The notes under the pieces: generated by a model
What the model was told of the DNA's origin: nothing
Databases searched by the model: none
The model's input: only the letters and a program-made list of their open reading frames with translations
Assembly (NCBI GenBank): GCA_963082875.1
Contig: OY720098.1
Coordinates: 4,154,001 to 4,218,000, forward strand
Length of the DNA: 64,000 bases
From: Corella eumyota
Lineage: Eukaryota > Chordata > Ascidiacea > Phlebobranchia > Corellidae
Direction: 5' to 3'
Part shown: in pieces, positions 15,001 to 28,200 of the stretch
How the letters are laid out: every line of letters starts with the position of its first letter
How positions within the stretch are numbered: the stretch's first letter is position 1
Position numbers and translations under genes: made by a program

Positions 15001-18000
15001 TTGCTTCATATTGGGATGTGCTTTTTGGTGTTTCTTCTCCAGATTCAATAGTCGAGCCACTTGGCATGTTACCAGAAGTCACCCCTCCAGATATTGTTGT
15101 GGTAGTTACACTTGCTTCATATTGGGATGTGCTTTTTGGTGTTTCTTCTCCAGATTCAACAGTCGAGCCACTTGGCTTGTTACCAGAAGTCACCCCACCA
15201 GATATTGTTGTGGTAGTTAAACTTGCTTCACTTTGGGATGTGCCTTTTGGTGTTTCTTCTCCAGATTCAACAGTCGAGCCACTTGGCTTGTTACCAGAAG
15301 TCACCCCACCAGATATTGTTGTGGTAGTTAAAACTGCTTCATTCTGGGATGTGCTTTTTGGTGTTTCTTCTCCAGATTCAATAGTCGAGCCACTTGGCTT
15401 GTTACCAGAAGTCACCCCACCAGATATTGTTGTGGTAGTTAAACTTGCTTCACTTTGGGATGTGCCTTTTGGTGATTGTTCTTCAGATTCAGTTGTAACT
15501 CCACTTGATTGGTAAACAGAAGGCAACCCTTGAGATACTGAATTGGTCAGGCCACCAGATATTGTTGGCGTTGTTATACTTATATTCTGGAATGTACTTT
15601 TTGGTGTATGTTCGTTGGACTCAGTTGTTACTACACTTGACTTGTAACCAGATGTCAGCCCACTAGTTGTCGTTAATGTTGCCTTTGCTTCACTACTAGA
15701 TTCAGTTTTGGAAGTATATTCATTACAATTATCATTTGAGCATTGAAGATCTCCATTAACACAAAGACTATCAAAAATACAAATAGAGATTTATTATAAA
15801 ATTTTAGCAAAAAATTTTAACATAATGTAAATATATTATAATATATTAAAGTAAAGTAAAACAATATTTTAACTTTCGTTTAAAGAGCTTGTTTTTGTTA
15901 TAAGAATTAATAAACCAAATACAATTGAAGTGCTACGAAATACAATTGGAGCGAAGAAAAAAGCTTTGATATGCTTACCATTTCATGCAATCAATGCTCC
16001 ATGAATCTCCAGAATAAATTTTTTTGCCATTGTGATAACATGGACATTTTTGAGAAACATCACATGTTCCATTGCTACTTCTAGCTTCTCCATTTGGACA
16101 ATGACAACCTTCTACTACTGGAGAATCTGGTATTCCAACATGTTGACACTGGTTTGTAGAAGAGAGGCCTTCAGAATAAGTAGTACCATAGCTACATTGT
16201 AGACCTTAAAATATTTTAAATGTTTATTTGTGAAAAAATAATATTGTTAGTACTTGCAGAATTAAATTTAAATTAATAGTAATACCACAAAGATCATATG
16301 ATCTCCATCTTATGGATATTCCATTTTGATTACATGCTCGAGCATAGGCAGCAATTGCCGTGCATAAACATTCACAATCTCCACCCCTGATTTATAAAAT
16401 ATATAAATAAGTTGCAAAACTGGCAAGTGAATTTAAAATAAACATTTTTTAGTTATTGAAAATTTCTTACTTATTACATTCACATGAGTCCCATATACAC
16501 GCTTCATAATACAAATTTGGTGCTACCATTGCATGACATGGTGAAAATATATCACCATTAATAATTTTGCATGAGTGTTTTGCCCAATTTGCTCTTTCGC
16601 TATTAACTTCACATGGATGAATACGCTCACTATCTGCTGGTGCACAATTTCTGTAAACTCTCCAGCTGTCGCCAAAAATGTGAGCCACGCCTTCCTGGTC
16701 ACCTACATTACATTAATTATAATATATGGAAATTAATAATGCTTAAACTGTATGTGTTGTAGGAAAAAATATGAATTATATAAACATAGATTTACCCTGT
16801 CTTGTTTCAAAATCATTACGACTGTCACCATCAAAATTACCGCACAAGCCACATACTTGATTTTGAAATGTTGCGAGTAAAAAAACATAAATACGAGTGC
16901 CTTCATCCCACATTACCCTCAAGCCAATCTACATAGAAAAGTTTACAGCACAATAAAAATGTTTTTTAATTATAAAATAATGCAAAAATTATTAAAAAGT
17001 CAAACCTGTTACCTGAGCATCAACAATTACAAACATTCCACTGTAAGATATTTCATACTCGGCTTCTGGAACTCCTGGTAAAGTTTTGGTATTATTTTGA
17101 ACATCAGGAAGTTTTCCTTTCACCAGTTGAATTACTTTGTTATTAATCGTTATCTAAAGAAATACATAAAAATCGGTAAAAATTTCAAGCAAAGACATTT
17201 TAGAACAAAACATCATATTTCAAGGTTACCACTAGAGCTTTTCCACAAATAACCTCTCCAGCACTGCAAGGCATATTCTCTACTGTGATTCGAAACGAAC
17301 CAATACCATCATCACACATGTCTTCTGCCAAAATGTATGCACATTCCCCAAAGTAATTGTAAAGCTTGTTGTCAAAAGTTTCAAAATGAGATTCTCCATA
17401 AGTAGCGCAAACACCAGTGCAACTTTGCTCTGTACAACTCCAAACTGATTTTCTACAGGTGCTGCAGATATTTTATATGAATAATAATTTACCAAGGTAT
17501 TTTTAAACACATGCCTCATATAAAAAATAGGAAGTTAAGTAATTTACCATGTATTGCAATCCACTACTCTTTGATAACCCTCCTGGTAACTTTGGCCCAT
17601 GTGGTGACATGGGCAATTTTCTGGTAAAATGCACTCGTCATTATTATCCACATAACCTTCAGGACATATGCAGCCACCATGACATTGAGTTTGTTCACAA
17701 ACAACATGCATGTTCTCACAAGTCCTTCGACATTCTGTACAGTTGCTCCATTCTTTACCCTTTAAATATTCAATCGATAATAAAAAACAATATATACATT
17801 TTAACAAAATAACAACAAAAAGTTTAAAATTTGTAATTAATAGTGTAAAAGGATATCTAGATTCTAACTTATTTAAAATTAGTATAAAAGTAGATTAATA
17901 TATTTACAGTGGGGCACAAATTTTCTAGTGTACACAATGGAATTGGGCTACATATCCAAGAACCATCTTGGCAATGGCAATTATCACATTTAACTTGTTC

Positions 18001-21000
18001 ATGATAACTAGGATCATAAACTGCTCCGCTGCGATAGCAATGGCATGAAGCAGGGGGAACACACGACTCTAATTCTTCATCCCATAGTTCATCATAAGGA
18101 CACACACATCCCTCAAAGCATTCCATACTGTCCTGTTTTTATTAAACATTACCAGCTTAACTAGAGTGAAAATTTTTAGATGAATACTTGAAACAATTTA
18201 TTTTATTTTTAGATTATTTTATTATTTTTAAGTTGACACAAAAGATTTGTTTATAAAATATTTCATTAATCACCTCAACACATTCTTGTTGGTTTTCACT
18301 TTTCCCTTTGCAAGTCATTTCACAAGTGGATGGTGCACATTCCTTCCATTCTTTACCACCTGTACAATACATTGGACAACTTGCTTTAACACGCCATGAA
18401 GGCTCCCCAGAAATCGTTTTATTGGATTGAGCACATGCACGGGCATAAGCACTAAGCACAGTACACCTGCATGTTTTGGGGTCTGCAATATTTTTGTGTA
18501 AGCAGTGGCACAAGTCATGTTCACACATCTCAATGTAGACCTTTGGATCAACAACATCATTGCAAGATGCAAAGTTACCTGTCAACAAGTGTAATAAAAA
18601 TAAATATTAAACTGAACAATATCCAAATAAATGTCTATTATACAACTATTAAATCACTATATTTCAGTTTTTATAAACATTAAAAAATCTAAATTTAATT
18701 AATTTTTTATTTGACAATTTAAGCTTAAAGATAAATTTATCATTTTACCATTTCTTGAAAGCTTTAGAACACCACACTGTGTTCTGGCAGCCTTGGTATA
18801 GGTATTACCCATAGTACAAGCATCAACATGCACTCCATTGCTCTGGCAGAGTAAATTTGTTTTCCATGAATTACCAAAAGTGGAAATATCAGTTGTTACA
18901 GAGAATGAAGGTAACATTAAATCGTCGGACTCTTGAAAATTGTAGTATCCACATAGTCCAAACAGCTAAAGTGGAAAATGTATTGTATAACATATATAAC
19001 AGTGATATGCTTTAAAACACAAATCACTTATCATAAATTAATTAATGTTTCGTACTGGTCTTTAGCAAATAAGTAAATCTTTATATAATAAAGCTTAGTG
19101 GACAATGAATACATAAATATATGTACATCAAATTTATAGGCCAACAAAATGAAAAATTGCTATTTATGGTATAAGGTTTATCAAAGTCAAATTTTAGTTA
19201 AGAGTTGTGACAATATACCAGCAAATAAAAACCCCACAGTAGGGTGGTCTATCAATTAGTTTAATTAATGATGCTAGCACACACAAAACATTTCTTACTG
19301 AATGCAAATAAGATGGAGGAACTTTGACATAAACTCGATGTGAAACATCCCATGTAATTTCAATTTCATTTTCTGTTACAAATCGAAGAAAAGTTGTTGA
19401 AAGTCTTTTAATTTGATATCCATTTCCCTGGTAGGGTAGTGCTACCGTTACACCATTGATATTGACATGGCTGTGTCCAGTTAAACTAGTTGAAAAAACA
19501 AATATAATAAGAATGTAAGACATGTAAAAATTCTGAAAGTTTTTAATAAAGTTAAATCCACAACAACAGTTTATTATTTACTAGTTATTTTAAACCCTGT
19601 GTTTTTATGTTACTTTTATCTGTAAGACATTATTAAACTTATTTACTGATTCACCACTAAGATACCTTATAATGTCACTTTCATCATTTTCTTTCCATTT
19701 TATTTTCAAAGTTTTCTGACATTTTTGTTCATCTCCAAAATCACAACCAGTGTTTTGAATCCAAACTGCAAATGAAAAGTTGCCAACGTAGGAAGTTGTT
19801 GTTTGCGTCAACACATATTCACAACTGCCAGAAAACTTTCAAAATATAGAAATAAAAGCTTTTCATACAAACAACTTAAAACTAGCCAGTCAATACATTT
19901 TAATACTATTGTAAGATTTCACTTTAACATAAAAAATATCTGTATTAAATATAGAGTTATTTTAATTTCTGAAACAAACTACCAAGGTGCAATATATTAA
20001 GGTATGAAAGCAAGAAGTCCACAAACAATAATTTTATGCAAAAGTAAAACAAAACATCTGAAAAAATGATAAATACTGACTTGGTAGATTTTGCCATCAA
20101 AAGTAATATAATGATCCTCTCCAATAACTTGACATTCTGCAGGACAATCTTTAGTTGAGCAAACCCATTTAGCATTACTGCAAGTACTAAATAAAGATAT
20201 ATATATTTAAGAGTAGTAGATACTGCATTCTATAAAGGGCATTGTATAAAATGAAACAAATATTGCTAAAAAGTATATACAATAAAAATTTTTAAAAGGC
20301 TACAATAAAAATTTTATATATATACAATAAAACTTTTAAAAAATGTTCCACTTTAACTAGAATATTAACAATACAAATTTTGTTACCTAATATTATTTTG
20401 ATAAGGTAAAATATACACATATACTAACCAGTTGTTACATTCTTGTTTTACAACATCTCCTGGACCATAAATGATGCCAGCTTTTCTACATGGGCATTGT
20501 TCTTTAGTTACACACTGGTTGGTGTTTTCTTCCAAATACATTCCTTAATCAAAATATAATATTTATTTGAATAAAAAAATTTAATTTAAGCTAATTAATT
20601 TTTTTTTTTTTAATTAAAAATTAAATTAAACCAAATTTTGTACCGGAAAATTTTAACGAATCAGAAAAAAATATGAAATTCAAGGAAAATATATAAGACA
20701 ATTTTTTTTTAAAATAAATCAACGAAAAATATAAAATATTAAGGACGAGCTTTTGTCTTTACCATTAGGGCAAAAACATCCTTCAATACAGACACTTTGA
20801 TCACAGCCAGATGTGTAATAAGCAGTTTCACATGTGAATGGACATGCTGATCCACACTCCTTGTAAATGTGACCCGTTGGACACTGCTTTTCTAAAAAAC
20901 CACAAAATAAATTTAAACAGATCCATAAATCAGGGGTCCATAAATAATTTTTAGGTAGCTAATAAATAATACTTAAATAACAAATAATTTTTTTTTTTTT

Positions 21001-24000
21001 TATTGTGTACCACATAAGTTGTTGGTTCTCCATGATAATATGACTTGGTTAATTGAGCATTCTCTGGAATATTGAGTCAGTGAAAAACATACGTCATTTG
21101 CAATATTATGAAGTCCAAGTGTGCACAAATCTTCTACACAATATTCTTCATATGCCTGCGACCATCAAAAAATATATAAAATTAAATAAAGATTTTTTTA
21201 AAGCACTTTTAAAAGTTTAAGCTTCTTTACATAAATAAAGCCTTTCTTAACGTATAAATTACCCCCAAAAAATATATAGTATATATATACAAACATAAAT
21301 TACTTACATTTTTGTTGAATATACTACGGCATGGTGCAAATTCATCTCTAGCAAACAAATCAGTACAAGTTTCTACTATCGTCGACATTGCAGAATTATT
21401 AACATTCCTGCAAGCATAATCAAAGTCATGGGGTACAAGCTCGCATTGTGTTGCACTTTCACCTATCTCTTGAACTCGATAAGAGTTACCAAATTCACCA
21501 ACAGAAGTTGTTACCTACAAATAATTGTTTTTAAACTTTGAATTATTATATATATTTGATCATTGATGAAAGCATATTTTCAATTCAGGTGGCATATTTT
21601 ATTCCTTACAATTATCCATTTAAAAGCATTAGCAACAATTTTTACCAAACCAGATCTCAGTTGAAAATCGTTTGAAGAGTCACCATCATAATTTCCACAC
21701 AATCCACACATTTGCCCTTCATAATTACTCGGTACAGCAATCATTACAGTGTCCTTATTGTCAAACACTACTCTTACATCTATAAAATATTATTGCCTAT
21801 TAAATAGATTGGTTTGGTTAAAAACTCACCTGTTCAAACAAACTATGCAAAAAAAAATGAAAAAAATTTAAATTAATCTCAAAAAGTTACAAATTGCAAA
21901 TTTTATTTTAAGTAAGAAATTACAAAAAATAAATATTTACATTTAACATAATTAAGAGTTACCTGAAGCTAACTGCACAACAGTGTAAATCCCCATTGCT
22001 TTAACTGTCACAGTTTTTGCAAATGTTGCAGGAATACTAAAACTTTCATTGTTGTGCAATGCAGTTTGGTTAGAATATATAATTAGAGTATGACCCAATC
22101 CACTCTCTATTCTCAAATGTCTTTGACAAAAAGAGTCACCTTCTTTGCAATCCTGTACATTCTTCACCTAAAAATATATATAATTTTAAACTTTAGGTGA
22201 ATCAACATGAAATAAGAAAGTTGGCAAACAAAAAATATAATCATTTAAACAATTACCATTTTTGATGGTTTATAATTATTTCTAGTTTAAATAAAATTCT
22301 ACTGTTTTATCATTAATTGTATAGGTATATATATATTTATATATATACATTTAAATTTTGAAACACAAATATATGTTACACACCTGAACATGAAAAGATC
22401 CATCACACTGATATGCAAGATTGTATGTACATTTACCAGGAAAATAATAATGCTTTCCATCAAAAGAATTAACTCTTCCAGTGCCTTGATAAGAACATGT
22501 CGCCTCATCCCTCGAATTTAACACAGATGTAACATCCATTATTGTAAAAGACGAGTCAGATGACTCGTGTTCACAAAAAACTCCCTCAAACCCATCAGAA
22601 CATAAACAAGAGTCTGGTGCATTGCACTTTCCGCCATTTTGGCATGGCTCAGTACAGATCGCTAAAAATGTATTTAATTAATATTTGACTGAGTTATTTA
22701 TTTTTTTATCCAATGAATAACTTACCCGTTTCACATCTGTCTCCTTCATATCCCACCTTACATTGGCATTCGGTAGAACTTAGACATAATTCAAAATGCA
22801 CACAAAACCCAATGCAATCATTATTTTCTAAAAAAAAATTCATTTCTTAAAAGTTTAGTATACTATTGAATATGGTACACTTGTATGTAACAACAAACTT
22901 ACTTTGACTACAGTAGGACCCTGTCCAACCAGCTCGGCAAGAGCAGACATCAGGAGCAGAACATACTCCTCCATTGTGACAAACATACTTGCAAATCGCT
23001 AAAAACAATTTATTAGTGTAATTATACTATACAGATTCTTAATTAGCTATGTATTTGATTTGGTAGACTTTTACTGACTAAAATACCATAAAAAAGGGTC
23101 TGTCTGCTTTTTTTAATATATTAAGTTAAGTTACCAAAGTAATAAATTGAAATTTGTAGAGCAACAAGTTAAAGTTAAAACCAGTAACTCTTTCTGTAAA
23201 TAAATTAACGCACGCGTTGTGCATGTTGATCCTTCGTAGTTTGTTTCAGTACAATCACAAGTAGAGGGTCCAATGCAGAATCCTCCATTTTCGCAGACTG
23301 GATCACAGAACGCTTATAAAGAAAAATGGCATATTATTGACAAAGTAATAAAGTAACATTTTTAGATTTACAGATTTCTTTACGTTAACTGAAGCCACGT
23401 GTTTTGAAAATGGGGGGTTTCCAATAAAATAGTAAATAGATGTAAAAGGTTTATTTTCAGTTCAAAGGTTTGAACTTAATATTTTGTAAATTTTATTAAT
23501 AACCTCTGTTACAATCATCGCCAGTCCAGCCTTCACAACAAGATTTCTTATTAACAAGAATCTCCTTCGTTTCTTCAACCAGCTTATCCTGAACAACATA
23601 CCTAAAAAATAAAACAGTAACGTAAGGAAAAAAATGTGCAAATAGATCAAAAAGACCAAATAAAGTTGTACATGGCTGCATTACCAGCTATAAACTATTA
23701 CTTCAAAAAAAGTATAAATATGTATGCTGGATACTTCTAGCGTCGATATTATTGAAGTGCTTATGGGCTTGCAATAGCAGCCTACGTTCATGTTTGTCGT
23801 ACGTACGCTGCTATATTAAGCCACAAGCAAAACACATTTTTTACTTAATTTTAATACAAAATTATAGTTAGGTCACATACTTTAATCCTTCACAGCGAAC
23901 AGGTTTCCTGTCCAGCGTGACGGTTTTGGTGATTGTAATAGTTAAGGTGTTAATGCATGGTGGTACTTGATTTAGAAATTTTACCCAAGAACCTTCTTCC

Positions 24001-24209
24001 TTCGTCACATTAACAGTAACATTTTTGACCACTTCTTCTTCACAAAAGAGCCTACAGTTGTTTTTATTAAATTAACATTTTGAGATATCAACAATGTTGA
24101 AATAATAGACTTTTTAAAAACACTTACAAGAACATTTTACAGACTTACCCTTCGCTTTGAACAATTGCATTTAAAACCAAAAATGCAGAAAGGCAGGGAA
24201 GAAAATGCA
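1..24209 (-). CDS. Secreted gel-forming-mucin-like protein (EMI, EGF, VWD-C8-TIL x3, giant PTS repeat), 3' end off window
   Basis: Approximate exons, 5' to 3': 24149-24209, 23881-24051, 23504-23601, 23215-23312, 22906-22999, 22724-22829, 22382-22661, 21963-22168, 21645-21779, 21308-21513, 21011-21151, 20763-20892, 20432-20545, 20079-20186, 19666-19830, 19300-19486, 18752-18966, 18274-18578, 17908-18132, 17549-17759, 17231-17464, 17010-17155, 16795-16929, 16471-16702, 16286-16386, 15980-16204 and 1-15767. The start [20 protein letters not shown] is a signal peptide. An EMI-type module ending [10 protein letters not shown] follows, then four EGF modules and three VWD-C8-TIL units. D1 has [10 protein letters not shown] and D3 has [10 protein letters not shown]; an extra TIL (D') lies between D2 and D3. 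This order is that of VWF and gel-forming mucins; the EMI plus EGF start recalls SCO-spondin and otogelin relatives. In those families D domains drive disulfide multimer assembly. The last exon is a Ser/Thr repeat, presumably O-glycosylated. The C-terminus is not in the window. Confidence 0.9.
4390..8880 (-). repeat. Higher-order duplication, 2112-bp shift, inside the mucin array
   Basis: Blocks of about 19 units recur at a shift of 2112 bp (19 x 111 plus 3). Marker variants recur at this spacing: the codon pattern starting at 5237 and 7349, the unusual unit at 5514-5600 and 7626-7712, and a 3-bp insertion (act repeated) near 6394 and 8506. The match runs from roughly 4.4-6.8 kb against 6.5-8.9 kb and then fades through point differences. 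The extra 3 bp adds one Ser and keeps the frame. Confidence 0.85.
11650..14790 (-). repeat. Higher-order duplication, 1887-bp shift, inside the mucin array
   Basis: A block of 17 units (17 x 111 = 1887 bp) recurs: 11792 matches 13679, with the same series of variant units (for example the tctagattc variant near 12152 and 14039, and the accttacc variant near 12750 and 14637). Small differences between copies show that it is a real, slightly diverged duplication. Shorter shifts of 666 bp (3660 against 4326; 1516 against 2182) and 333 bp (10040 against 10373) also occur in the array. Confidence 0.85.
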
Positions 24210-25283
24210 TCCCAAATTGTAGAATTAAACTAACATTAAATTTTGTAGCCTAGCCCCCTACTTATCTTTTGCAATTTTCAATATGCATCTGCTTAAGATT
24301 TTTCCTAATATATATACTGTTTGGTGTCGACATCTTTAAAATAACCAGGATATATACAATTATAAAGTTAATAGAAAGGTAATAAAACAAGGCATTCATT
24401 TAAAAGGTTCCGGATGGATTTTTAAATTTTTAACTGGTAAAAATACTGAGACTATATTTTTTCCTATTAAATTTCAACTAACCCTGGTAAAAAATTCAAG
24501 TGCCCTATAATTTTTGTTAAAACGCCACAAAAAGTTAAAATGTATAAAAGTATCGGTTATACTTAAAAAAATTGTCTAAAGCGCCAATAAAAGCCAGCAA
24601 TGTTTGTTTAAAAAGTCTATATTAGCCAATTGACGTTGAAAATTTAAACCACACATTGCGTGACTACGCTTTAACATATTTTAAAGTGCAAGGATGTGGT
24701 ATAGAACCCTTACGTAAATTAAATTAATTTTACGACGGGGTGTAAATACGGATTTCCGTCTAAAATGTAAAAAATACGAAATAAAAATCTTCGCTGTGAT
24801 TAAGCTCTTATGTAACAAGGTAAATGTTAGTGACATTTGTCTAACCATTATCCTACTTTAATGTAAAGAGATTTATACAGGCTCTTTAAAACAGAAAAAA
24901 GTCAAGAATTGGAGATGTTGCTTTTGTATTTAGTAAACGAACAAAAACAGAAGCACCAAAAGCAAAACACAAATCAAATTTGTTATTTATATCCCATAGC
25001 AGATAAAGTATGGAACTTTTTTGGTATACAGGTGAAAGGAAAATCAGTAACGAATAAAATACGAAGACCCGCGTATTACAATTAAATAAAAGCCACCGAA
25101 TGCATCACACTGACGCTAGAAAGCAGCAACGTCTATATTAAACTTGCATTTAAAATAAATAGGAACTTAACGAAAACAAACGAAATAATAAAACCATAAT
25201 AAAATCCCAATGCAAGAATTTGCAATGAATGTCGCGGTAATTTAATGGCTGCTATTCCGAATAAAAAGCACATTTGGTAAACT
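24210..25283. other. Intergenic: mucin 5' flank and zinc-finger gene 3' flank
   Basis: AT-rich sequence with no convincing coding frame. It should hold the mucin promoter, since the mucin start codon is at 24209 on the minus strand, and the 3' untranslated region of the zinc-finger gene, which ends at 25284. No RNA gene or mobile element was recognised. Confidence 0.6.
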
Positions 25284-28200
25284 TTACCAAGTGCCAGCCA
25301 TGTCATAACCAATATCGTACAACTCTTTTAGGGAATGTTCCATCACGTGATCGCGCAGCGCTTTGTCCATGCTGACGTCATCGTGCGTGACGTCATTTCC
25401 GCTGTCGTTGTTAGAGGGAGCGTCGACAGAGAAGCCACAAACTTTGCAAACGTGCATTTTTCGAATGAGTTGGACGCGAAAATGAGTGTCGATGCAATTG
25501 CGAAATACCTCCGGCATGTTGCTCTAAAAAACAATAAAATAAGTCAATTAATACATTTTAAAAATAGCTTCCAATCACGACAAGGTTAACTGACTAACTA
25601 AGCATGCTTACACATGTTAAAAACAACGTAACGGTTGTTTGAATTAAATTACTTACAAAGGAACTTGACGGATTGGACAAATCGGATTTTTCTTTGGTTG
25701 AGTTTGGCTGGCTTTGCTGTAGCCGCGTCATCACTGAATTGTGATTCATAAATGACGTCATCGTTACGTCATCTAAAAAAACGAGACTGTCTCCGGATTT
25801 CGCGGCCACAGTTTCACGCCTGGCTGGCATTTTGGGAAGTTCTTCTTTGACCCTAAAAAATAATATAAATTAAAATTAAAACATTAAATATATATATATT
25901 TTTTTGTAAATATTTTTTTTAATTATTTCTTACCTTGCCACTAAGTTGGGTTCAGATGAAGATTTCGCTCCCAACGAGTTTATTAAATTGTTGACCCGTT
26001 TCGATCTCAACTTTGAAGACTTCATGGTTTCCTCCAAGTATCGGGCCACCGGCCTCGCCACACTGCGATCGAGGTCGTGAACTTTAATAGTCGGAATGAC
26101 GTCACTTACAGGCTGAAATTCTTGGCTCATTTCGTTTTTGCGGCGTTTAGTTGGCGACGCACTGCTAGCTCGATTTTGTTGTTCCTTCGGTTTTGATCGC
26201 TTTCGAGAAAATTTGACTTTCAGTTGAGCAGGTTTTTGGGATGAAACATCTATTTAAAATATTTACATTTATGAAATGTTAAAACTAAAGTCAATTTTGT
26301 AAATGTGATATAAAAAAAATTTCCGTTTAAATTTGATCAAGGGTCTGTTAAGCGTATATATGTTTATATATATATCATAAAACCAGTAAACAATTGAAAC
26401 AAAGCATATATTTAACAATTTTTAAAATAGATTTGTGTAAAACTCACCGTCGCTTAGTGATCTTTTGTCCTCGCTTTTAACAGAGTCATCACTGTGGTAG
26501 AAATTTCCTACATCATCGAATTCTTTTTCCTGTTTGATGACCATTTTACCGAGGTTGTTGCTTGAATTAGAATCATTTAAATTTTTCAGTTGAGTTCCAA
26601 TATTTTCCTACAAATAAAATCAAAAAAAATATTTGAAATTTATTTATTTGTTTAAAAAATTTAACTTTAGATAACGTTATTCAATTAATAAACAATTTAA
26701 AATTAAAATTGATAAATTATTCAAACAAGGAATTATTACCAAGAAGCGCTTTATTAAACACACAATTAAGTCTATTTTAATCGCACACAAACAACTCGAA
26801 TTACGTCATCGGTTAATAAAGAGCTATTATGACGTCAGCGCGGATTACGGAAACGCAGTGTGTTTATGACTTCAGTTAATCAATTATGTCAAAACACCAC
26901 ATCGGCTTGACGATGACGTCATAATTATTATAAACACGAACAAAGGGCGTTGGTTTGAAAAGTCGACAACAAAAAATTTCATTTTAGAAAAAGACGAAAT
27001 ACTTAATTAAAAAACGGTTAAAATACGATTCTGTTGTTTGAATCAATATATTAATTTTATTTTGGGTTTAGTGACCATGCCATAACATACTTAAAATCTT
27101 TATGTAAACATTAATACTTTTAGCATGTATTGAATCATTAAATTGATTTTGTCATTTTTTCCGGTCGCATTGTTGTAATATTATTCCTATATCGTATTTA
27201 TTATTTACTTTTATCAATGTGCGAAAAACCAAAATAATAATAAAAAAAAAATATTTATTACCTCTTGTAAGCGTTTTAAAGTTTCCATTGCTGCCGAGGC
27301 CCACTCACCAGATCCATAATAATCAGAAGATGGAAAGTTATTGGCTGATAACAGACCCTGTTGTAATAATCCTGAATAAGCAGCCGCCTTCAAAAAAAAA
27401 AATTGAAAACCTCAACAATTTAAACAACTTAAAAACATATTCAGTGATGTTTATTCGCAATACTCTTCAACTCTTTCACATGTTTTTATGATTTATGAAT
27501 TTGTTTGTAAAAAATCAACTCACAGTTGCTCCCAAACTGGTAAGTAACGTTGGGGGTCCTTCATCACTGTCAACATCCCCTGGATCATCGTCATGGAAAC
27601 TTTTACCTGCCGAAGACAAGATTGAATCTAGATCTGGTGTTGGGCTAGTGTCTGTTAAAAATTATTCAAATTTTTTATTTAGCAGATAAAATTATTGTTT
27701 TTTTTTATTTATTCAATCTTGTTATTGAAATTTTGGGTAAGATTTTTTTACTATTTTTACTACTTCTGACAAATAAACAATTACTAACAATTTAAATATT
27801 GATTTTACCTTTTTTACTGGACAAGTTGCCAAATGTCATAGTGTCAATACCCGATGAAATTGGTAAAGTTGAAATAGGATCTATAGAAACACGATTCAAA
27901 ATTAATTAAAAAACAAATAATTCTTAACATAGACCTGTATATTAAAATCAAAATGTAAATAATAACAACTATAGGCCAATAGAATAATGTTAAAATGTTT
28001 ATTGTAACAATAATTATTTATGTTAATATGTAACTGTGTCCATCTACTGATTATCTAGCAAACAAGGTTTTATCTACCTGTTGAATATTTACTTTTTCGA
28101 ACTCGTTTCTTAGTGGATGGCACAGTTTTGACAGAGGCTTGGCTGGAAGAAATAATTTTTGTTGATCTTGGTTTGGTCCTTGTTATACTTGTGGTGGCAG

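Larger units (their letters stand above)
1..15695 (-). repeat. 111-bp mucin tandem repeat array (about 140 copies in window)
   Basis: The unit repeats every 111 bp, giving about 139 regular copies from 1 to about 15470 and then roughly two decayed copies to about 15695. Read on the minus strand each unit is 37 residues containing [30 protein letters not shown] and STIESG; 15 of 37 residues are Ser or Thr with two Pro, a PTS/mucin composition. I saw no in-frame stop on the minus strand, and no minus-strand stop-bounded frame of this register appears, consistent with a frame open from 15767 past position 1. All larger duplications are multiples of three, so the frame is kept. The array continues beyond the left edge. 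Confidence 0.95.

Noticed and set aside
27-15515. Long plus-strand frames (up to 759 codons) in the 111-bp array, hydrophobic repeat protein
   Set aside because: The minus strand carries the mucin frame joined by good splice sites to D-domain exons; plus-strand frames are broken at recurring tctgagatg variants and have no start or splice context.
1-15700. CRISPR-like array from regular 111-bp spacing
   Set aside because: The whole unit repeats with no unique spacers, and the host is a eukaryote.
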